Origin: Pseudomonas sp. AB6
GTDB taxonomy: Bacteria > Pseudomonadota > Gammaproteobacteria > Pseudomonadales > Pseudomonadaceae
DNA length: 64,000 nucleotides
Direction: 5' to 3'
Assembly (NCBI RefSeq): GCF_034314105.1
Contig: NZ_JAVIWJ010000001.1
Coordinates: forward strand, 4,746,001-4,810,000
The notes under the pieces are model-generated. The model was not told the DNA's origin, searched no databases, and saw nothing but the letters and a program-made list of their open reading frames with translations. The first letter of the stretch is position 1. Each line of letters starts with the position of its first letter. The translations under genes and the position numbers were made by a program. This document shows positions 25,345 to 34,116 of this stretch, one piece after another.

Positions 25345-27129
25345 TTAGGTTTGGTCATTTGCCTTGTTAATGCGCTTTACCAGGTCGGCGGCGTTGATCT
25401 CACCCACTACCCGAGCCTCGGCCTGCTCTGCGCCGTTTTTACCGAAGAACAGCAAGGCGGGCGGTCCAAACAGGCGGTAGCGGTCAAGTAAGGCGCGCTG
25501 CTCGGCGTTGCTTTCAGTCATATCAAAACGGATCAATCGATAACCGGCCAACTGACGCTTGACCTCCGGGTCGGGCAGTACGTCGTGTTCGATCACTTTG
25601 CAGCTGATGCACCAGTCCGCGTACCAATCCAGCAACAGCGGTTGACCGGCGGCTTTCGCTTCGCTGAGTGCCCGGTCCAGCTCCGTCGCGGAACTGATGG
25701 TTTGCCAGGCGTCAGCGGCGGGTGGCGCGCCATTGGCCATCAATGCCGGTTGCGTTCCTCCCAGCGGCCGGAACGGGTCGGTTTGCCCGCTGAACGCGCC
25801 GTACCAGCACGCCAGCGCGTAAACCAGCAGGAACACGCCCAATAACTGCGCTAACCGCTCGGCGGGCGTTTTCGGTGAAAACTCCAACGCCCCAAGAAAT
25901 AAGGCCACCCCCGCCCCCAGCAGACCCAGCAGCAGTAAGGTGATTTCGCCGGGAATAACGCGGCTGAGTAAGCCGATAGCGACTGCCAGCAGCAGCACGC
26001 CAATGATGTTCTTAACGGTGACCAGCCACGGTCCGCTTTTGGGTAACCAAGCGGCCCCACCGGTGGCGACGATCACTAGCGGGGCGCCCATGCCGAGGCC
26101 GAGGGCAAACAATTTCATGGCGCCACCCAAGGCATCGCCGCTGGCGCTTATATAAAGCAGCGCTCCCGCCAATGGCGCGGAAACGCAGGGCGAAACGAGC
26201 AAGCTGGAAACCACGCCTAGAACAGCCGCGCCCCACAACGATCCGCCTTCCGTGCGACCTGCGACGCGGTGCAGATGGCTGCTGATGAAGTGCGGCAAAC
26301 GCACCTGAAACAGGTCAAACATCGCCAGGGCAAACACCACGAAGAACAGCGCAAAGGGCACCAGAACCCAGGCCGATTGCAGGCGCGCCTGTAGATTCAA
26401 ACTCGCGCCGAACATGCCCATCAACGCGCCCAACACCGCGAAGCAGACCGCCATCGGCAACACGTAAGCCAGCGAAAGGCTAAACCCGCGCACGCCTCCA
26501 ATCTGACCGCGCAATACCACGCCGGATAGAATCGGCAGCATCGGCAGTACGCACGGCGTAAAGGTCAGACCGATGCCAGCGAGGAAAAACAGGGCCAGTT
26601 CTTTCCAGTTCCATGCGTTTTTGCTGGGGAGGGAGGCAGGCAAAGCGGAGGTTGTTGCTGCAACATCGCCAATGGCCAGTCGTTCGGTTTCAGGCGGATA
26701 GCACAGGCCTTTGTCGGCGCAGCCTTGATAGGTTACCGCGAGGGTGAACGGGCGGTTGTCGCCAGGTTTGCGTGGGATGTCGACGTCCAGAATGCCGTGA
26801 TAGACCTCGACGTCGCCGAAATACTCATCGTGTTTCTTTTCGCCGGGGGGCAGTTGTGCCTGGCCCAAACCAATGTCGGCGGGCTCTGCGCGGAACTGAA
26901 AGCGATGGCGGTAGAGGTAATAGCCTTCGGTGGGGACGAAGCGCAGCTTGATCGATTTATCGGTGACTTCGATCAGGTTCAGGCGAAAAGCTTCATGCAC
27001 TGGCAGAAAATCACTGCTGTTGTTCAGTAATGAACCACCCAGCGTGGTGCTCGGGCGACTGTCCAACAAACTCGCGCCGACGGCGGGCAGGGCGAGGATC
27101 AACAGCATCAGGCAAAGCAGGCGGCGCAT
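25345..27129 (-). CDS. dsbD: Thiol:disulfide interchange protein DsbD
   Basis: Carries electrons from cytoplasmic thioredoxin to the periplasm. 594 residues: signal peptide, N-terminal periplasmic domain with its cysteine pair (GCADKGLCYP), eight or so membrane segments with the cysteines in FTPCVLPMLPILSG and LLVSPCVSAPLAGALLY, and a C-terminal thioredoxin-like domain with WYADWCISCKVIE. All six redox cysteines are present. Start at 27129 (MRRLLCLMLL), giving a good signal peptide; the in-frame extension upstream looks non-coding. Confidence 0.95.
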   Translation of the reverse strand: MRRLLCLMLLILALPAVGASLLDSRPSTTLGGSLLNNSSDFLPVHEAFRLNLIEVTDKSIKLRFVPTEGYYLYRHRFQFRAEPADIGLGQAQLPPGEKKHDEYFGDVEVYHGILDVDIPRKPGDNRPFTLAVTYQGCADKGLCYPPETERLAIGDVAATTSALPASLPSKNAWNWKELALFFLAGIGLTFTPCVLPMLPILSGVVLRGQIGGVRGFSLSLAYVLPMAVCFAVLGALMGMFGASLNLQARLQSAWVLVPFALFFVVFALAMFDLFQVRLPHFISSHLHRVAGRTEGGSLWGAAVLGVVSSLLVSPCVSAPLAGALLYISASGDALGGAMKLFALGLGMGAPLVIVATGGAAWLPKSGPWLVTVKNIIGVLLLAVAIGLLSRVIPGEITLLLLGLLGAGVALFLGALEFSPKTPAERLAQLLGVFLLVYALACWYGAFSGQTDPFRPLGGTQPALMANGAPPAADAWQTISSATELDRALSEAKAAGQPLLLDWYADWCISCKVIEHDVLPDPEVKRQLAGYRLIRFDMTESNAEQRALLDRYRLFGPPALLFFGKNGAEQAEARVVGEINAADLVKRINKANDQT

Positions 27130-27302
27130 AGCAGTCTCGCATGTCGAAAGTTCGCGCATGATAGCGGACTGTTTCCCGTCGTGCTGTGCCGTGAGTTGTA
27201 AGGGCAAGTTTCTAAATCTACCCGTATTCTCAAGATCGTCGTTGCAAAAAAGCTGCAATCAGCCGGGAACCGGTCGAGGTGGTTTTATATTCATGAAGGC
27301 CG

Positions 27303-28970
27303 TTACGGCGCAATCACTGCGTCGGCCAACTCTTCAAGAAAGCTGGCGTTGGGCTTGAGATGACCGGCGTGCACTTGATTGCGCCCCGCATCTTTAGCGC
27401 GGTATAGCGCGTCGTCTGCCAAGGTCGCGAGCATCAGGCTGTCGGCACCGTCGCAAAATTCTACGACGCCAGCACTGAACGTGCAGGATAAATCCAAAGG
27501 TTGCGCCGGGTAATGGATTTCGGCGAAGCGCTGGCGAATCTCATCAAGCACCCGGTGAGCGTTATGCAGATCAGTGTCCGGCATGACGACGGCAAATTCT
27601 TCGCCGCCGTAGCGGCCGATGAAGTCAGTTTTGCGCAATCTCTGCTTGAGAAACAGTGCCAGGCTTTTAATAACGCGATCACCCATGGGATGGCCGTGGG
27701 TGTCGTTGACGCGCTTGAAGTGATCGATATCAATCATGGCAAAACTCAGCGGCCTGCCTTCGCGTCGCGCGCGAAAGCTACAATCTTCGAGCAGTTGCAA
27801 AATATGCGTGTGGTTATACAAGCCGGTCAGACTGTCGCGGACCATGCGTGACTTGAGGTTGCGCGCCCGCGCCGCGCGATTGCGCACGGTGGTGATCAGG
27901 TGGCGCGGCTTGATTGGCTTGGTCAGGAAGTCATCACCGCCCTCGCTCATTGCATCTAGTTGCTTGTCCAGATCGTCTTCAGCCGACAGATAAATGATTG
28001 GTACGCTGACATAACGGTCGTTATGGCGGATCACTTTGGCCAATTCCGGTCCGGTGCAGCCCGGCATGTACATGTCGAGAATGATCAGATCCGGCTGGAA
28101 CTCTGCGAGCTCGGCCATGGCTTGGATGGGGTCAAGCAATGTGCGAGTAACAATGCCAGCGCTATTGAGTAGCCGCTCGGTGTGAGTGGCTTGGGCGCGT
28201 GAGTCATCAATGATCAGCACTTTATAGGGTTCGTATTGCGCCACGCAGGTGAGCACTTCGATTTTCTCCAGCAGGCTTGAAGCTTCAAGCGTGCCGGTCA
28301 AAAATTCTTGGCCACCTGCGCGAACCGCCGCAAGTCGCGTGGGCGTGTCGGTTTCAAGGTGACTGAAAAACAACAGCGGCAGCTTGAACTCCAACCCTTC
28401 CTGGACCTGTGCCGCCAGTTTCAAACCTTGGCCGGGGCCGCCGAAATCCACGTCCATCACAATCGCGGCGGGATGGCGCTCGGCCATGCTGGCGTGAAAA
28501 GAGGCTATGTTTTCCAATGCAACAGCGCTAAGCCCAAAAAACTCGAGCTGCTTGGCCAATCGATCGGCACGCTCATGCTCTTGTAGCATCACATAGATCG
28601 GCTTGCGCAACGGCGGCAGAGAGGTTTGCTCCAGCCGATCGCCGTGCCGCAGGCCTGTACGGGAGAGACGTTGCATCAATTGATTGAGTTCAGTAATCAG
28701 GCCGCTGCTCAAGCGCCCGCGGTTGGCTTCAACCGCCGCGAGAGCCAGATTGATACTGCGCGCCAGTTGAACATGTTCGAGTTGTTCAAATCGTTCGGCA
28801 AAACGTAGTAAGCGAAGCGTTGACTCAGCAAGTTCAGCCATGTCGGCCGCCGACCATTCACTTTGTTGCAAGCGTTGCCAGACCTCAAGAATTTGACGTG
28901 CCTGATGCGTTACCCGCTGGGCAAAGTGATGTTTGAGTCGATCACGACTCGGGTCTTCTGGCTCGGTCAT
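27303..28970 (-). CDS. gcbA: Diguanylate cyclase with two receiver domains (GcbA-like)
   Basis: 555 residues. An N-terminal helical segment, a degenerate receiver domain (about 125-235, VMDVDFGGPG), a canonical receiver domain (KVLIIDDSRAQ ... LIILDMYMPG, about 245-370), and a GGDEF domain with GGEEF at 455-459. The inhibitory-site motif RxxD (RKTD) sits just before it, so both activity and product feedback look intact. It makes cyclic di-GMP. The name rests on domain layout and on its position beside dsbD-aroQ-accBC, as I recall for PA4843; GcbA promotes surface attachment in P. fluorescens. Start at 28970 (MTEPEDPSRD). Confidence 0.85.
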   Translation of the reverse strand: MTEPEDPSRDRLKHHFAQRVTHQARQILEVWQRLQQSEWSAADMAELAESTLRLLRFAERFEQLEHVQLARSINLALAAVEANRGRLSSGLITELNQLMQRLSRTGLRHGDRLEQTSLPPLRKPIYVMLQEHERADRLAKQLEFFGLSAVALENIASFHASMAERHPAAIVMDVDFGGPGQGLKLAAQVQEGLEFKLPLLFFSHLETDTPTRLAAVRAGGQEFLTGTLEASSLLEKIEVLTCVAQYEPYKVLIIDDSRAQATHTERLLNSAGIVTRTLLDPIQAMAELAEFQPDLIILDMYMPGCTGPELAKVIRHNDRYVSVPIIYLSAEDDLDKQLDAMSEGGDDFLTKPIKPRHLITTVRNRAARARNLKSRMVRDSLTGLYNHTHILQLLEDCSFRARREGRPLSFAMIDIDHFKRVNDTHGHPMGDRVIKSLALFLKQRLRKTDFIGRYGGEEFAVVMPDTDLHNAHRVLDEIRQRFAEIHYPAQPLDLSCTFSAGVVEFCDGADSLMLATLADDALYRAKDAGRNQVHAGHLKPNASFLEELADAVIAP

Positions 28971-29518
28971 ATCCTGGCTACTGATTATGGTGTGCGCTGA
29001 GGTTGACTGGTGGCGGTATGCTAGCACTTCTTCACGCTATCTAGTGTGTCGCAGGTCAATTAACTGCTAACTGTAGGTAAAATTGGCGCCAAAAATTTGG
29101 TGGGTATATACGATCGTATAGCTTCTCTTAAACTGATCGAGTTTTCTGTCCGAGCAACGGCATCTGTAAGTTTTTTCAAATTATTAGTGTGTATTAAACG
29201 AAAATTCCGGCTAACAAACATATCTCAGAGGTCACACTCCCCGGCGTTTTAGAGAGGCATGAGTAATATAAAGATTACTAACAGGGACGATAAAACTGTT
29301 TGAGCAGAAGAGAGGCGTCGGAGAATTATAAATTGAGTAAAATTCGTATTTTTAAATCATGCTCAGAAAGCCTCTGCGGTAGCGCAGCGTTAGAGGCGAA
29401 GTGCCATCGCCTGTGAGTGCGCTTGGCCATGAGATCGCTAGTCTCACTCCCACACCAAGGCACCTTGCTGTAAGGTTGCGGTCGAACCATTGAATTTCGT
29501 GATTGAAGGGACATAGCC
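28971..29518. promoter_or_regulatory. AT-rich divergent intergenic region
   Basis: 548 bases between the divergent gcbA and DUF2333 genes. It holds a 14-base perfect palindrome TATACGATCGTATA (29107-29120), about 140 bases before gcbA, and a GCCTCT...AGAGGC hairpin (29370-29397) nearer the plus-strand gene. AT content is clearly above the flanks. No ORF or tRNA is recognisable; a small RNA cannot be excluded. Confidence 0.45.
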
Positions 29519-30607
29519 ATGCTGGACTGGAAGAAGCGTGCTGGCAGCGTAGGGGATCGTGTTGACGAGCCCGCGGTTGGGACTCGCTCCCGTGGTTACT
29601 GGGGGGGCGTTTTTTTTAGCCGTGCGTTAGGCATCGTACTCGCTGTTTATCTGCTGGTGGCGGTGCTGATCGGGTGCTATTGGAGCAGCGAACCGAAGTT
29701 GTTCCCGGTTCAACAGAACGCCCAAGCGGCCGCTCAGCGTGATGGCAAGCAGATGGTGGTGGGCTACACCACCGTCGAAACGCTTAAGACCGTTGCGACG
29801 ACATTGCTCGACAAGCCCGGCGGTTATCTATCTAACGATCGTTTCCCGCCGGGATTGTGGTTGGACAACATCCCGAGCTGGGAATATGGCGTATTAATTC
29901 AGGTGCGCGACATGAGTCGAGCGCTGCGTAAGGATTTCGCCCGCTCACAATCGCAGTCGGCTGAAGACAGCGACTTGGCCAAAGCCGAGCCATTGTTCAA
30001 CTTCGATAACAAAAGCTGGATTCTGCCCTCTACCGAGTCGCAGTATCGAGACGGTATAAATGCGCTGAGCCGTTATCAAGCGCGGCTGTCGGACCCGAAT
30101 CAAAAGGGTGCATTGTTCTATACCCGCGCTGACAATCTGAATAACTGGCTGGGCGACGTAGGCACCCGACTGGGATCACTGTCGCAGCGGTTGTCGGCCA
30201 GCGTCGGTCGGGTCAAGCTCAACAGCACGTTGAAGACCGAAACGCAGTCGACTATGACTCTCCAACCAGGCGAAGTGCCACAGGTTGACGAGGAAATTGT
30301 CGAAACCCCATGGATGCAAATCGACAACGTGTTCTACGAAGCGCGTGGGCAAGCCTGGGCGTTATCACTGTTATTACGTGCCGTCGAAGTTGACTTCGCC
30401 GATGTGCTGGCGAAGAAGAATGCGACTGTCAGCGTCCGCCAGATCATCCGTGAGCTGGAGGCATCGCAAGAGCCTCTGTGGAGTCCGATGATTCTTAATG
30501 GTAGTCCGTTCGGTGTTTTGGCCAACCACTCGCTGGTGATGGCCAACTATCTTTCCCGGGCTAACGCTGCAGTGATCGACCTGCGCCAATTACTGTCACA
30601 GGGGTAA
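29519..30607 (+). CDS. DUF2333 family membrane-anchored protein
   Basis: 362 residues. One N-terminal membrane segment (ALGIVLAVYLLVAVLIGCYW, about 38-57), followed by a mostly helical periplasmic part (QMVVGYTTVETLKTVATTLL, KPGGYLSNDRFPPGLWLDN). Matches the DUF2333 family of gamma-proteobacteria, whose role is unknown. Ribosome site AAGGGA precedes the ATG. The next gene starts immediately after the stop, so they form an operon. Same order (DUF2333, Nudix, SUI1, speA) as I recall from PAO1. Confidence 0.87.
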   Translation: MLDWKKRAGSVGDRVDEPAVGTRSRGYWGGVFFSRALGIVLAVYLLVAVLIGCYWSSEPKLFPVQQNAQAAAQRDGKQMVVGYTTVETLKTVATTLLDKPGGYLSNDRFPPGLWLDNIPSWEYGVLIQVRDMSRALRKDFARSQSQSAEDSDLAKAEPLFNFDNKSWILPSTESQYRDGINALSRYQARLSDPNQKGALFYTRADNLNNWLGDVGTRLGSLSQRLSASVGRVKLNSTLKTETQSTMTLQPGEVPQVDEEIVETPWMQIDNVFYEARGQAWALSLLLRAVEVDFADVLAKKNATVSVRQIIRELEASQEPLWSPMILNGSPFGVLANHSLVMANYLSRANAAVIDLRQLLSQG

Positions 30608-31156
30608 ATGATGCAGGTCTCCCCTCGAGAGGCGGCTCACCGTGCCGCTTCTGATGCAGAACAAATTGCTTGGGTTGATGAGCAGGACCTGCCGCTGGGT
30701 TCCATCAAGCGGGCCCATTTGCGCAAAAAAGGTCTGATCGGGCGAGGCACCTATATTTTGTTGTTCAATTCGGCCGGTGAGCTTTGTGTTAATCGGCGCA
30801 CTCTGAGTAAAGCGATTTATCCAGGTTACTGGGACGTGGCGGCAGGTGGGATGGTGCTCTTCGATGAAACCTATGCGCAATCAGCTGCGCGAGAACTGGA
30901 AGAAGAATTGGGCGTGAGCGGCGTGCCACTGCTTGCCCATGAGCGTTTCTTTTTTGACCAGCCGGGCAACCGTTTGTGGTGCGCAGTGTTCAGTGCGGTA
31001 TGGGACGGTCCGCTGATCTTGCAGCCTGAAGAGGTGCTTGAAGCGCGATTTATTCCGGTTAACGAGGTCTTGCAGGAAACTGAGCACAAACCTTATTGCC
31101 CGGACTCCCTGGCTGCGTTAAAGCGCTATTTAGGCCGGTCTATGCGTAACGCATAA
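30608..31156 (+). CDS. Nudix hydrolase
   Basis: 182 residues. The Nudix box is complete: G-x5-E-x7-REUxEExGU in GGMVLFDETYAQSAARELEE then ELGV. N-terminal WVDEQDLPLGSIKRAHLRKK resembles the YfcD-like subgroup. Hydrolyses some nucleoside-diphosphate-linked substrate that cannot be told from sequence. The start is one of two adjacent ATG codons (30608 or 30611), directly after the DUF2333 stop. Confidence 0.9.
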   Translation: MMQVSPREAAHRAASDAEQIAWVDEQDLPLGSIKRAHLRKKGLIGRGTYILLFNSAGELCVNRRTLSKAIYPGYWDVAAGGMVLFDETYAQSAARELEEELGVSGVPLLAHERFFFDQPGNRLWCAVFSAVWDGPLILQPEEVLEARFIPVNEVLQETEHKPYCPDSLAALKRYLGRSMRNA

Positions 31157-31339
31157 AAGATGATGATCGGTGCATATTTGCGCTTAGCATCTGCACTTTT
31201 TGCCGTTACACTGCGCGACCTTTTCAAGCTGAGCCATTGATTGGTTCAGTAGCGCTGCCCCTGCCTGAGTGGGGCTTCGCGGTCGGTCTACCGCAACGCC
31301 GGAGCCGACCCGTCTTTGTCCTCCAATAGAGGATTGCCG

Positions 31340-31711
31340 GTGGCCAAAAAAGCCGCATCCTTCGCCGCCCTTGGCGGTTTGGTATTTTCTACGGACGCAG
31401 GACGGCATTGCCCCGACTGTAGTCAGCCCGTGAATGCCTGTGCATGCAAACAAACCACTATTCCCGAAGGGGACGGAATTGCCCGCGTACGCCGCGAAAG
31501 CAAGGGCCGTGGCGGCAAGACGGTGACCACTATCACCGGTGTGCCGCTGGCCGAAGACCCACTCAAGGACTTGGCCACTACGCTCAAGCGTCGCTGCGGA
31601 ACTGGCGGTGCGATCAAGGAAGGGGTGATCGAGATTCAAGGTGATCACGTCGAGCTGTTGCTGGCGGAGTTGGCGAAGCTTGGGTTCAAAGCCAAGAAGT
31701 CAGGCGGCTAG
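31340..31711 (+). CDS. SUI1/YciH-type translation factor
   Basis: 123 residues, starting at a GTG (31340, MAKKAASFAALGGLVFS) with AGAGGA upstream. A small cysteine-rich N-terminal segment (HCPDC and NACACK) precedes the SUI1 domain, seen in GKTVTTITGVPLAEDPLKDL, KRRCGTGGAIKEGVIEIQGD and LAKLGFKAK. The family resembles eukaryotic eIF1 and can influence start-codon choice; its bacterial role is not settled. Upstream of speA. Confidence 0.9.
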   Translation: MAKKAASFAALGGLVFSTDAGRHCPDCSQPVNACACKQTTIPEGDGIARVRRESKGRGGKTVTTITGVPLAEDPLKDLATTLKRRCGTGGAIKEGVIEIQGDHVELLLAELAKLGFKAKKSGG

Positions 31712-31872
31712 ATCCGTTTTCTAAACTCTGCGTTTCAAAGCGGGTCTATTCCTCAGCCTCCGCCAAGGCGTTTCAACGCTGACACGCGTCAGCGCCAAAT
31801 CGTCATTTCCACTCTTTACACTGCGCCAGCCCATCGTGGCTGATGCCATTTGACTTCTTATAGGGGACTTCG

Positions 31873-33786
31873 ATGTCCGTACGACGCACACGCAAAGACG
31901 ATGGCAGCCAATGGACAGTTGCGGACAGCCGCAGTGTTTATGGGATTCGTCATTGGGGGGCTGGTTATTTTGCAATCAACGAAGCCGGCCGTGTTGAAGT
32001 TCGCCCGAAGGGTCCGAGCAGTTCTCCCATTGATTTGTATGAGCAGGTCGACGCACTGCGTAAAAGTGGCCTGTCCTTGCCGTTGCTGGTGCGCTTTCCT
32101 GACATCCTGCAGGACCGGGTTCGTCAACTGACAGGTGCATTCGATTCCAACATCGAGCGCTTGGGTTACCAGAGCAAATACACCGCGTTGTACCCGATCA
32201 AAGTCAACCAGCAAGAAGCTGTGGTTGAAAATATTATCGCCACTCAGGATGTGTCCATCGGCTTGGAAGCGGGTTCCAAGCCCGAGCTAATGGCCGTGCT
32301 GGCGCTGGCGCCTAAAGGTGGGACGATTGTCTGCAACGGTTATAAAGACCGTGAATTCATTCGCCTGGCATTGATGGGGCAGAAGCTGGGTCACAACGTT
32401 TTTATCGTGATCGAGAAAGAGTCCGAGGTCGCGTTGGTGATTGAAGAGGCCGCCGAACTCAAGGTCGCCCCTCAGATCGGTTTGCGTGTGCGTTTGTCTT
32501 CCTTGGCTTCTAGCAAATGGGCTGATACGGGCGGCGAGAAATCCAAATTCGGTTTGTCGGCGGCGCAGCTGTTGTCAGTTGTCGAGCGTTTCCGCAAGGC
32601 GGGTCTGGATCAAGGCATACGTCTGCTGCACTTCCACATGGGTTCGCAGATTGCCAACCTGGCTGACTATCAACACGGCTTCAAAGAAGCGATTCGTTAT
32701 TACGGCGAGCTGCGCAACCTCGGGTTACCGGTCGATCATATTGACGTCGGCGGCGGTCTCGGTGTGGATTACGACGGCACTCACTCGCGCAACGCCAGTT
32801 CAATCAACTACGACATGGACGATTACGCCGGCGTTGTGGTTGGCATGCTCAAGGAATTCTGCGACGAGCAGGCGCTTCCGCACCCGAATATTTTCTCTGA
32901 GAGCGGTCGGTCGTTGACCGCACACCACGCAATGTTGGTGGTTCAGGTGACAGACGTCGAAAGCCACAACGACGAAGTGCCAAAGATCGCGGACAAAGAA
33001 GGCCTGCCTGAAACTGTGCAGTGGCTAGTCGACTTGCTGGGACCAACTGATATCGAGATGGTTACTGAGACTTATTGGCGTGCTACGCACTACATGAGCG
33101 ACATTGCCACTCAATACGCCGATGGCAAAATCACCTTGGCACAAAAAGCCCTGGCCGAGCAGTGCTACTTTGCGGTGTGCCGTCGCCTGCATAACTCGTT
33201 AAAAGCCCGCCAGCGTTCCCATCGTCAAGTACTGGACGAACTCAACGACAAGCTCGCCGACAAGTACATCTGTAATTTCTCAGTGTTCCAGAGCCTGCCA
33301 GATACTTGGGCGATTGGTCAGGTGTTGCCGATCCTGCCATTGCACCGTCTCGATGAAGAGCCAATGCGTCGTGCGGTGTTGCAGGATTTGACCTGTGATT
33401 CCGACGGTAAAATCAAACAGTACGTTGACGAGCAGAGCATCGAAACCAGCTTGCCGGTTCATGCACTCAACGAAGGCGAAGACTATTTGTTAGGCATTTT
33501 TCTGGTGGGCGCCTATCAGGAAATTCTTGGGGACATGCACAATCTGTTCGGTGATACCGATTCAGTGAACATTTACCAAAAGCCAGATGGTAGCGTTTAT
33601 CACGGCGGGATCGAGACGCACGATACCATCGAAGACATGCTGCGGTACGTTCACTTGTCGCCTGAAGGGTTGATGAACCAATATCGCGACAAAGTCGCCA
33701 GCGCTAAAATTACCCCTCGTGAACGCACCCAATATTTGGATGCGCTGCGCTTGGGGCTGACGCGCTCGTCGTACTTGTCTTCTTGA
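31873..33786 (+). CDS. speA: Biosynthetic arginine decarboxylase SpeA
   Basis: Makes agmatine from arginine, the entry to putrescine synthesis. PLP enzyme, 637 residues, full length. Seen: N-terminal YGIRHWGAGYFAINEAGRVE, PLP lysine K110 in LYPIKVNQQ, HFHMGSQIANLADYQHG, IDVGGGLGVDYDGTHS, and a C-terminal substrate-binding part with CDSDGKI and the HLSPEGL segment. Plus strand, 161 bases after the SUI1 gene. Confidence 0.97.
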   Translation: MSVRRTRKDDGSQWTVADSRSVYGIRHWGAGYFAINEAGRVEVRPKGPSSSPIDLYEQVDALRKSGLSLPLLVRFPDILQDRVRQLTGAFDSNIERLGYQSKYTALYPIKVNQQEAVVENIIATQDVSIGLEAGSKPELMAVLALAPKGGTIVCNGYKDREFIRLALMGQKLGHNVFIVIEKESEVALVIEEAAELKVAPQIGLRVRLSSLASSKWADTGGEKSKFGLSAAQLLSVVERFRKAGLDQGIRLLHFHMGSQIANLADYQHGFKEAIRYYGELRNLGLPVDHIDVGGGLGVDYDGTHSRNASSINYDMDDYAGVVVGMLKEFCDEQALPHPNIFSESGRSLTAHHAMLVVQVTDVESHNDEVPKIADKEGLPETVQWLVDLLGPTDIEMVTETYWRATHYMSDIATQYADGKITLAQKALAEQCYFAVCRRLHNSLKARQRSHRQVLDELNDKLADKYICNFSVFQSLPDTWAIGQVLPILPLHRLDEEPMRRAVLQDLTCDSDGKIKQYVDEQSIETSLPVHALNEGEDYLLGIFLVGAYQEILGDMHNLFGDTDSVNIYQKPDGSVYHGGIETHDTIEDMLRYVHLSPEGLMNQYRDKVASAKITPRERTQYLDALRLGLTRSSYLSS

Positions 33787-33820
33787 TTCGCAAATACATA
33801 ACATTGGTTAAAAATAAAGT

Positions 33821-33916
33821 TGTAGGGGCTGCCGCTGGCTGCGATTGGACCTGGACCGGTCGCTTTTTAGACCGTTAAAAGTCGTACGGACCTAAAGCCT
33901 TCGGCAGCTCTTATAG
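33821..33916. repeat. REP-type inverted repeat downstream of speA
   Basis: TGTAGGGGCTGCCGCTGGCT (33821-33840) is mirrored by AGCCTTCGGCAGCTCTTATAG (about 33896-33916) as an imperfect inverted pair. This is the GTAGGAGCTGCCG type of pseudomonad REP, probably ending speA transcription or simply resident. Confidence 0.65.
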
Positions 33917-33947
33917 GTGTTGTGTTTGCTGCGCGGCGGGGAGGAAT

Positions 33948-33999
33948 ATCCATCACATGTGAGCCTGCTCCCCAGGCAGCACGCTCAGGTGTGATGGAT
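33948..33999. other. Large stem-loop upstream of vgrG
   Basis: Outer arms ATCCATCACA (33948-33957) and TGTGATGGAT (33990-33999) match perfectly, with a second inner pair GCCTG/CAGGC. It lies 118 bases before vgrG. It could be an operator, a leader structure or the mark of an insertion. Confidence 0.5.
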
Positions 34000-34116
34000 G
34001 CCTGTCCGTCTTGTCCTGTTTTTTTGTAGGAGGTTTCCTATTCTGCAATATGGCCCTCTACTCCGATGGTTCTCTCGGCGAGAATCCTCGGCCGTTCCCT
34101 CGTAGAGCAATAGCCG

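Noticed and set aside
29370..29460. tRNA-like fold upstream of the DUF2333 gene
   Set aside because: Has a stem but no T-loop, anticodon arm or acceptor pairing.
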